Assembly: GCA_965237405.1 (NCBI GenBank)
Contig: OZ250139.1
Span: forward strand, 4,092,001 to 4,156,000
Reading direction: 5' to 3'
From: CAUZIB01 sp963663925
Lineage (GTDB): Bacteria; Acidobacteriota; Vicinamibacteria; Vicinamibacterales; UBA8438
Length of the DNA stretch: 64,000 nucleotides
Under the pieces are notes generated by a model. It was not told the origin of the DNA. It made no database searches and saw only the letters and a list, made by a program, of their open reading frames with translations. The position numbers and the translations under genes are program-made. Below are positions 58,213 through 64,000 of the stretch, piece by piece. Position 1 is the first letter of the stretch. Every line of letters begins with the position of its first letter.

Positions 58213-59844
58213 TCAGCTGTCGTCAGCCTGGACGAGCTTCCAGCTCAGCTGGTAAACGAGGCGGACCACTCGCACCATTTTGTCGTAGTCGAGTTTGTCC
58301 GGCTCGTCGCCTTCGGTGTGATAGTCGGGGTGAAGACCGGTGTGGACAAACAGCGCCGGCACACGGTGAAACAGAAACGGCCAGTGGTCGCTCCGGCGCA
58401 GGAGGTTTGAACGGTTATGGTCGTAGCGAAATCGTAGATTCAGCTTGATCAGATCGTTTGCCGCTTCAGCGGCTGCGCGAAGGTCGGTGCTGAAGCTATA
58501 GCCGAGTAGGTTGACGGCGTTCTGGTTGGAGTTGGCAGTCTGGGGTCTGAGTCCTCGAAACCGTCGTCCACCGTTTTCTGGTACTTCTTCATGGCGACCG
58601 ATCATGTCCATGTTGAGTACTGCGACCGTTCTCTCGAGGGGCGTGAGAGGGTTCTCCGTGTAACTCCAGGCGCCCAGGAGCCCGCGTTCCTCCGCGTTCC
58701 ACGCGGCTAGGAGCACCGACCGTCTGGGGCGCACACCTGCACGCGTCGCCGCTGTGAACGCTTCAGCGATTTCCAACACACCAGCTAGACCGGACGCATT
58801 GTCGTCGGCACCGCGAAAGATTCCACTGGGAGTCGATCCTTCGTGATCAAGGTGTGCGCAGACTATGACCCACTCGTCACGGATCTCAGGGTCGGCACCC
58901 TCGATCAGACCGACGACGTTGTGCACGCGGGTCGCGCTACGCTCAATAGTCGTTTCCGCCGTCACGACGAGATCGAAGGAGGCCACCGCCGAGATACCAC
59001 CGGGAGTCTCGGCTCGTTCCGTCAGGGTTGAAAACGAAAGCGCAGGGCCTTCAGATAAACGTTCCGCTAGCGTGTCCGAAATCCACACCACCGGAATCCG
59101 CACTTCGCCTGCCCAATCCGCAAGCTGGTACGCGGGCACGCGTCGTTCGTTGGTTGGCCATGCCCGACGCCTGTCGGCAAGGAGCGGCGCCGAGCCCGCA
59201 TGATTGTGAGAGTCCGATACGAACAAGACCGCGGCGGCACCCCGACGTTGAGCCTCCAGAGCCTTGCGGACCGCACGTGAATGCTCTGAGAGGTCCGTTC
59301 CGTCGAATACGCTGTCCTGATCATACTCGCCCGGTTCGTGTTCTAGGATGAGCACGACACGTCCACCCACGTCAACGCCGCGGTAGTCATCATGCCCCAG
59401 TGTCGGTGCGGTGATCCCGAACCCGACAAATACGAGGTATCCCTCCGCCCGTGCACTTCCGCTGAATCTAGCCGGGAAGAAGTCGACGCCGAGGACGGCG
59501 CTGACTTCGGCGGTTGGCGTCGTAATGCTGAGCGCTTGGTGCTCCCCTTGGGACACCGTCAATAGATCGAACGGCTGAAGAAACCCACCGTCACGAGACG
59601 GCGCTTGAAGACCAAGCTGTTCGAAGCGGTCGGCGATGAATTGGACCGTCCGCCGGTTTCCACGGGTACCGACTAGGCGCCCATTCATGTCGTCGGACGT
59701 GAGCTGGTACACGTCTCGTCTGAGGTCGGCGGAGGATATCGAATCAGTCGCCGGCGCGAGTCTTTCGCTCGTTGCTCCGAATGCAACGAGAGCCGTTATC
59801 AAGACCGCTGGCGCGGCGCACCCTCTCTGAAGCATCGGCTGCAT
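58213..59844 (-). CDS. exported M28 family metallopeptidase with PA domain
   Basis: Protein of 543 residues with a signal sequence (CAAPAVLITALVAFGATSER). A PA-like insertion (about 110-260: EGYLVFVGFGITAPTLGHDD, GRVVLILEHEPGEYDQDSVF) precedes the peptidase core: VCAHLDHEGS, GADDNASGLAGVLEIA, WNAEERGLLGAWSY, NMDMIGRHE and TGLHPDYHTEGDEPDKLDYD. All five zinc ligands and the catalytic Glu (AEERG) are seen. It is related in layout to the peptidase at 44369-46207 but lacks the PDZ part. Peptide degradation outside the cytoplasm. Convergent to aat; the two stops are about 110 bases apart. Confidence 0.87.
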   Translation of the reverse strand: MQPMLQRGCAAPAVLITALVAFGATSERLAPATDSISSADLRRDVYQLTSDDMNGRLVGTRGNRRTVQFIADRFEQLGLQAPSRDGGFLQPFDLLTVSQGEHQALSITTPTAEVSAVLGVDFFPARFSGSARAEGYLVFVGFGITAPTLGHDDYRGVDVGGRVVLILEHEPGEYDQDSVFDGTDLSEHSRAVRKALEAQRRGAAAVLFVSDSHNHAGSAPLLADRRRAWPTNERRVPAYQLADWAGEVRIPVVWISDTLAERLSEGPALSFSTLTERAETPGGISAVASFDLVVTAETTIERSATRVHNVVGLIEGADPEIRDEWVIVCAHLDHEGSTPSGIFRGADDNASGLAGVLEIAEAFTAATRAGVRPRRSVLLAAWNAEERGLLGAWSYTENPLTPLERTVAVLNMDMIGRHEEVPENGGRRFRGLRPQTANSNQNAVNLLGYSFSTDLRAAAEAANDLIKLNLRFRYDHNRSNLLRRSDHWPFLFHRVPALFVHTGLHPDYHTEGDEPDKLDYDKMVRVVRLVYQLSWKLVQADDS

Positions 59845-60068
59845 TCATTGTAGCAGTCGTCATCTAGCGCTCTTCGCGCGCCCGACGATCATCAGCTGAC
59901 CAGACTTTAGTCAAATGGATGGATGGGACAGCGCGTTACCGACTTGCTCGATTGTGTCGAGAAAGACCGTAGTCCAGTCATCGAACAACGCGAGGCGCTT
60001 GGCCATTGGTGCGTGCTATCCTACGTGGCCAGACTGGTCGTTTCCTGGCGGTCGTCGCTGGTTCGAAT

Positions 60069-60506
60069 ATGGCGATATCCACACCTGAGAAGGGGTCTCG
60101 AACTCAACAGCGTGGTATTGCGGTATTGATCGGAGTCGATGCCGCCAAGCGGCACATCTTCCTCTGCTGCGATCAAACTGCTCCGAAGTGCTGTAACAAG
60201 GAACGTGGCCTCGAAGCCTGGGCGTATCTCAAGCAACGATTAAAGGCGCTCGGACTTTCCGAGCGCGGCGGTATCCTTCGTACGAAAGCTAACTGCCTGC
60301 GTGTTTGCGAGGGTGGACCGATCGCTGTCGTTTATCCGGAAGGCACGTGGTATCGTGAGTGTGACCCGCCCGTGCTCGAGCGAATTATCCAGGAGCATCT
60401 GCTCCAGGGATGCCCCGTGGGCGACGCGCTCATCTTGTCTCAGGAGCTTTCTGGGACGCGCACCGACCGGTGTCGTTCAGAAGACGACAAGTCGTCAAGT
60501 GCGTAG
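60069..60506 (+). CDS. thioredoxin-like 2Fe-2S ferredoxin
   Basis: Protein of 145 residues (ATG 60069; an upstream start 60006 adds residues without motif). The core matches the small (2Fe-2S) ferredoxin/NuoE-like family: HIFLCCDQTAPKCCNKERGL, WAYLKQRLKALGL, RTKANCLRVCEGGPIAVVYP, GTWYRECDPPVLERIIQEHL. Ligand cysteines are in CCDQTAPKC (with 7-8 spacing) and CLRVC. Function in other bacteria: electron transfer or cobalt reduction; here unknown. Alone on the plus strand. Confidence 0.85.
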   Translation: MAISTPEKGSRTQQRGIAVLIGVDAAKRHIFLCCDQTAPKCCNKERGLEAWAYLKQRLKALGLSERGGILRTKANCLRVCEGGPIAVVYPEGTWYRECDPPVLERIIQEHLLQGCPVGDALILSQELSGTRTDRCRSEDDKSSSA

Positions 60507-60937
60507 ATTGGTGGCACCTTCCCCGACATAGGTGATTGGGCTTTATCACCTTGTGCTTGCTATCTACCCGCTAAGCACTCCCTCTGCAGTCTGAACGGGA
60601 TCAACCCTGGGACCACAATGAGATTCGGAATCGCCATCAGCCTATTAAGCGTGTCTGCGATGTTCCAGATCAGGTGCAGCGAGTCGGTCGCGCCCAGCTA
60701 ATTGAAGACGAGACAGGTTGGGTGGTATGTCAACGTTGATCGAGCGCTCGTTCGACTTCGAAGCAATCGAGTAACGGCTGCAGCATGCGGTGATCCCGGT
60801 TCGCTTGAGTGCCTACTGGTTTCCTCCGTAGCTCGGCTGTGCCACGGTCACAGACTCATTTACCCGTAGACGTACCCTCCATCTTCCGCGGCTGCCATAA
60901 ACACGTCACGTTTGTATCTGGCGCTACAATAGGCTCA
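60507..60937. other. 430-base region, possible fragment only
   Basis: A plus frame near 60620-60740 reads IRNRHQPIKRVCDVPDQVQR then VGRAQLIEDETGWVVCQR before a stop; it has coding-like composition but no start and no family I know. An earlier in-frame start at 60809 would add 43 residues to the next gene with no match. Otherwise nothing was seen. Confidence 0.3.
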
Positions 60938-61861
60938 ATGGATCTCGCAGGGGTGTTTCCACCCATCACCACACCGTTTGCTCGGGAGGACGGGAGCGTC
61001 GACCTCGACGCGCTCGTCAGAAACGCGGAGCGTTGGGTCACGACCGGACTGCGCGGTCTCGTCGCGCTTGGGTCCAACGGCGAGGCGCCCCTTCTCGATG
61101 AAGCGGAGTCCGACCGCGTGGTGGAGACGATTCGATCCGCGGTTCCAGCTTCCCAGTTGCTGATGGTCGGGACAGGACGAGAGTCGACTCGAGCTGCAGT
61201 TGACGCCTCCCGTCGAGCGGCGTCGCTCGGTGCGGATGCCGTGTTGGTTCGGACGCCGTCATTCTTCAAGTCGCAGATGACCTCGCAGGTGTTTTTCGAT
61301 CACTACACCGCTGTCGCGGAGTCGTGTCCCGTTCCGGTCGTGCTATATAACTTCACAGCGCTGACCGGCGTGTGCCCGAAGGTCGACGTCGTGGCCGGGC
61401 TTTCCGAGCATCCCAACATTGTCGGGATGAAGGAATCGGGCGGCGATGCCGGCTATGTCTCGGCTCTGGTGGACGAGACGGCTGACGGCTTTCAGGTTCT
61501 AGTCGGATCCGCGCCGACGTTCTATTCGAGCTTGCTCTGTGGGGCAGCCGGCGGAATCATGGCCGCGGCATGCGTGGCTCCCGAGCAGTGTGTCCAGTTG
61601 TACCAGCTGGTCCGTGCGGGGCTGCTCGACGAAGCTCGAGCGCTACAGCGTCGCCTCACGCCCCTCGCCCGACTGGTCACGCGCCGCTACGGTGTACCAG
61701 GACTGAAGGCCGCACTCGATTTGATCGGGTTCGTCGGCGGACCTCCACGCCCGCCTTTGCAGTCCGTGGACCATGAGGCCGAGGCCGAGCTTCGAGCTGC
61801 GCTGGAAGACGTTGCCATTCCCATCCGCGACCGTACGTCAGTTACCCAACCTGCCGGTTAG
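60938..61861 (+). CDS. dihydrodipicolinate synthase family lyase
   Basis: Protein of 307 residues of the class I aldolase DapA/N-acetylneuraminate lyase/HOGA group. Schiff-base Lys165 in GMKESGGD, Tyr137 in VLYNFTALTG, and the GSNGEAPLLDEAE motif (about 45-57) are present. GSNGEA in place of the GTTGES of true DapA suggests a keto-sugar or hydroxy-oxoglutarate aldolase substrate rather than lysine synthesis. Start at ATG 60938. No partner gene nearby. Cytoplasmic. Confidence 0.82.
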   Translation: MDLAGVFPPITTPFAREDGSVDLDALVRNAERWVTTGLRGLVALGSNGEAPLLDEAESDRVVETIRSAVPASQLLMVGTGRESTRAAVDASRRAASLGADAVLVRTPSFFKSQMTSQVFFDHYTAVAESCPVPVVLYNFTALTGVCPKVDVVAGLSEHPNIVGMKESGGDAGYVSALVDETADGFQVLVGSAPTFYSSLLCGAAGGIMAAACVAPEQCVQLYQLVRAGLLDEARALQRRLTPLARLVTRRYGVPGLKAALDLIGFVGGPPRPPLQSVDHEAEAELRAALEDVAIPIRDRTSVTQPAG

Positions 61862-62244
61862 CTATCGGCGGCCGGATGCCGGAACGGGCTAGCCGTGAGT
61901 GAAATGGCTACTGCCATGGCGTTCAGGATGGTGGACAGGTGATGTTCGGAGGCGACACCGCCCACACGACACCTCAAGTTGGCTCCCAAGCGCGACGAGA
62001 TCATGCAGGTTCGCACGCTGGCCATGATGAACGGATATCCGGTAAACGAGTAGCCGCGTGAGCGCGACGTCATCAAGGTCCTTAGTCTCTGTAGGCCCCG
62101 GTTACAGGATCGGTCTTGATTAAGACGCTAACCAATATTCACTTCGGCAAGCCGCTTCCGATCCTCTCCGATCGGCTTCATCCTTAGACTTATTGTTGAA
62201 ATAAGTAACTCTATAATTAACAGTATGTTACAAGATATGAAGGC
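61862..62244. other. intergenic, short fragment and an A+T-rich stretch
   Basis: At 61975-62050 a frame reads LAPKRDEIMQVRTLAMMNGY PVNE, a protein-like scrap with a stop. From about 62180 to 62240 the sequence becomes A+T-rich, with TATAAT at about 62210 preceded by TTATTG 16 bases upstream, a second possible promoter for the HNH gene. Confidence 0.35.
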
Positions 62245-62274
62245 TTGACAGCTGTCTTTGTGTCGGGCAAGAAT
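62245..62274 (+). promoter_or_regulatory. candidate sigma-70-type promoter of the HNH gene
   Basis: TTGACA at 62245-62250 and AAGAAT at 62269-62274 with an 18-base spacer, ending 12 bases before the ATG at 62286; GAGAG directly precedes the ATG. Confidence 0.35.
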
Positions 62275-62285
62275 AGCGTCGAGAG

Positions 62286-62819
62286 ATGGAGCAGACCCTT
62301 TTGCTGAACGCGACCTACGAGCCGCTCAATGTCGTAGATTGGCGCAAGGCGATCACTCTGTGGTGTCAGGGTAAGGTCGAGGTGATTTCGGTCTACGATC
62401 GTGAGGTCAGGTCCGTTTCCGTGAGCTTCAAGCTTCCATCCGTCATTCGGTTGCTCCGCTACATCACGATTCGGCGCCACTTCCACTATGTCCCCTTCTC
62501 GCGCGCCAACATCTATGCACGCGACAACCACCAGTGTCAGTACTGCGGGGATGGTTTTCCCGTGTCGGAGCTGACGTTCGATCACGTCGTGCCTGTATCG
62601 CAGAGTGGCCGCAAGGACTGGGAGAACATTGTCACCTCGTGCATCAGCTGCAATAGGCGGAAGGGCGGCCGAACTCCCGCCCAGGCTCGTATGCGAGTCA
62701 TTCGCCAACCCCGGCGCCCCACAAGGGCTCCGATCGTGCGGTTGACGGTCGGTCTCAATAGCACGCCCGATAGTTGGCGAGATTACTTGTACTGGAAGAT
62801 CGCGCTCGAAGATACGTAG
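62286..62819 (+). CDS. HNH endonuclease
   Basis: Protein of 177 residues of the common chromosomal HNH family: TLLLNATYEPLNVVDWRKAI TLWCQGKVEVI, then the zinc/HNH core RDNHQCQYCGDGFPVSELTF DHVVPVSQSG, and VTSCISCNRRKGGRTPAQAR. Cys pairs CQYC and CISC coordinate zinc; DHVVP gives the first His; Asn in ENIVTSCI. These enzymes may nick or cleave DNA, target unknown, and are not tied to a visible phage here. Starts after a rare A+T-rich stretch. Confidence 0.85.
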   Translation: MEQTLLLNATYEPLNVVDWRKAITLWCQGKVEVISVYDREVRSVSVSFKLPSVIRLLRYITIRRHFHYVPFSRANIYARDNHQCQYCGDGFPVSELTFDHVVPVSQSGRKDWENIVTSCISCNRRKGGRTPAQARMRVIRQPRRPTRAPIVRLTVGLNSTPDSWRDYLYWKIALEDT

Positions 62820-62865
62820 CCGATGGTTCCGGTGTCGAATAAGCATGTAGCCCAGGCACTACGTT

Positions 62866-63882
62866 TTGTCTCCTGAGACCAGCCAAACCCGAATCACGTC
62901 AATCCAGCCTGTCTGGGCAATTCCAGGTGGACGCATTACGGTCGAAGGATCCGACCTTGTCAACGACGGACTGCCCACCGTGCATGTGGGTGACTGTCCT
63001 GCGCGAGTCGTCCGTGCTTCATCACGTGCGGTATCGGTGGTCGTCGCGACCGACGCCGAAGGTGGCCATGCAACAGTTCGCATTGAGGGCGTTCTAGGTG
63101 AAACGGCATTCGTCGAGCTGGGCGCGCCCGTTGCGACCGGTCTCCATCAGGTCGACAGCCCGGTTATCGACGATGAGGGTCAGCTGTACTTCACCTACAG
63201 CGGGACCGGAGGCTCAGAGGTGGCGGTATCGCTGTTCCGCGTTGGTCGGGATGGATTCCGAGAACCGTTCGTATCGGGCATCACCAACGCGACCTCTATG
63301 GCACTCGCACCTGATGGTCGACTCCATGTCTCAAGTCGGTTTGACGGAACGGTCTATCGGGTGGAGACTGACGGTCGCTATGAGGTCGTGGCGAGTGATC
63401 TTGGCGTGGCGTGTGGTCTTGCGTTCGATCGCGATGGCACGTTGTACGTCGGGGACCGGTCTGGAACGGTGTTCCGGGTGGGCACCTCGGGTCAACCGAA
63501 GCCGTTCGTCACGTTACCGAAAAGTGTTGCAGCTTTCCACCTCGCATGGGGACCTGACGACGCGCTGTATGTGACGGCTCCGACATTGGCTTCGCGTGAC
63601 GTCGTCAATCGCGTCGATGTTTCCGGTAAGGTCGATACGGTGTGCTCGGTATTGGGACGACCGCAGGGTCTCGCGTTTGATGGGCAGGGTGCCCTGTACG
63701 TCGTCGAGGCTCTCGCCGGCCTCAGCGGAGTCTACCGGGTCGAATCGGATGGTTCCGCGACTTGCATGCTAGCCGCCCCAGCGCTCGTTGGGCTCGCATT
63801 TGATCCGGCCGGCGGATTGGTGGTGGTCTCGAATGACACCGCGTATCGGTTGGACCTGCCGCTCAGCTCCCTGCGACGGTAA
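62866..63882 (+). CDS. TIG-domain plus NHL/SMP-30-like beta-propeller protein
   Basis: Protein of 338 residues (start TTG 62866). N-terminal IPT/TIG-like domain (about 10-88: TSIQPVWAIPGGRITVEGSD LVNDGLPTVHVGD), then a propeller of NHL/gluconolactonase-like blades: SMALAPDGRLHVSSRFDGTV YRVETDG, GLAFDRDGTLYVGDRSGTVF, LAWGPDDALYVTAPTLASRD, GLAFDGQGALYVVEALAGLS. No signal peptide is visible, which is unusual for TIG proteins. Binding or lactonase-like activity is possible; catalytic residues cannot be assigned. Close to the window's right end. Confidence 0.72.
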   Translation: MSPETSQTRITSIQPVWAIPGGRITVEGSDLVNDGLPTVHVGDCPARVVRASSRAVSVVVATDAEGGHATVRIEGVLGETAFVELGAPVATGLHQVDSPVIDDEGQLYFTYSGTGGSEVAVSLFRVGRDGFREPFVSGITNATSMALAPDGRLHVSSRFDGTVYRVETDGRYEVVASDLGVACGLAFDRDGTLYVGDRSGTVFRVGTSGQPKPFVTLPKSVAAFHLAWGPDDALYVTAPTLASRDVVNRVDVSGKVDTVCSVLGRPQGLAFDGQGALYVVEALAGLSGVYRVESDGSATCMLAAPALVGLAFDPAGGLVVVSNDTAYRLDLPLSSLRR

Positions 63883-64000
63883 CGTGTTACCATCGAAAGT
63901 TCGGGCTATCGTGAACGACCCTGGCTGATGGCATCAGGCGATTTGGCAGGGGGGGGTGAATTACGAGTCCGGCTTTCACAGCGCCCATGCCGCAAGATTG

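Overview
The window looks like a chromosomal segment of a high-GC, Gram-negative, aerobic bacterium, most plausibly of the Acidobacteriota (Vicinamibacteria-like); this is inferred from gene content only. The clues are secreted PQQ-type beta-propeller proteins in several copies, a TonB-type receptor with a carboxypeptidase-regulatory domain, two secreted M28 peptidases, a DUF2277 gene, a secreted protein with a DLQGIW motif, and acetate/glyoxylate genes (actP-DUF485, acs, glcB). No rRNA, intact tRNA, CRISPR array, integrase or transposase was seen.

1-16.5 kb is an accessory, decaying region. Remnants of small phage- or satellite-like elements (AlpA-type regulator, DUF3631 ATPase, broken Dam methylase, three copies of a zinc-finger HGG protein resembling small terminase subunits, a conserved ~75-bp noncoding block in three copies, CCGGACA repeat clusters, and a tRNA 3'-half that looks like an att site) are interleaved with host genes. 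The host genes are a TonB receptor, a transglutaminase, a GNAT, a PQQ dehydrogenase plus a broken paralogue, a propeller protein and a DLQGIW protein. Two items stand out here. One is an ArsC-like thioredoxin-fold gene whose catalytic cysteine codon is UGA, followed by a bacterial SECIS-like hairpin (probable selenoprotein). The other is a run of five hairpins with 10-15-bp arms and 7-nt loops but mostly different arm sequences.

16.5-29.1 kb, all on the minus strand, holds an acetate symporter pair, a PQQ propeller protein, an internally deleted iron alcohol dehydrogenase, and a tight nine-gene operon (29136 down to 20000). The operon runs: H-protein-like lipoyl carrier, CobW-type GTPase, small Cys-rich HdrA-like protein, 4Fe-4S ferredoxin, radical SAM enzyme, DUF116-isoprenyl diphosphate synthase fusion, prenyltransferase-repeat protein, class II terpene cyclase-like protein with a DxDD motif, and cysteine desulfurase. 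Start and stop codons overlap or nearly touch throughout. This is the best candidate for an undescribed system: a terpenoid cyclization pathway coupled to Fe-S/radical chemistry and a lipoyl carrier.

29.2-46.2 kb is mostly housekeeping: parE, parC and a Nudix hydrolase (minus), MATE exporter (plus), an ACP-adenylation-acyltransferase protein and two tandem secreted cyclophilins (minus), a large DUF349 protein, a TolB-like propeller and an M28 peptidase (plus).

46.2-64 kb has two large PQQ-propeller proteins, small secreted proteins, an acetyl-CoA synthetase split by a one-base frameshift, a decayed GNAT, malate synthase G, pxpA, apaG, aat, a second M28 peptidase, a thioredoxin-like 2Fe-2S ferredoxin, a dihydrodipicolinate synthase-family lyase, an HNH nuclease and a TIG/NHL propeller protein. 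Broken genes are frequent in the accessory part and also occur singly in the rest.
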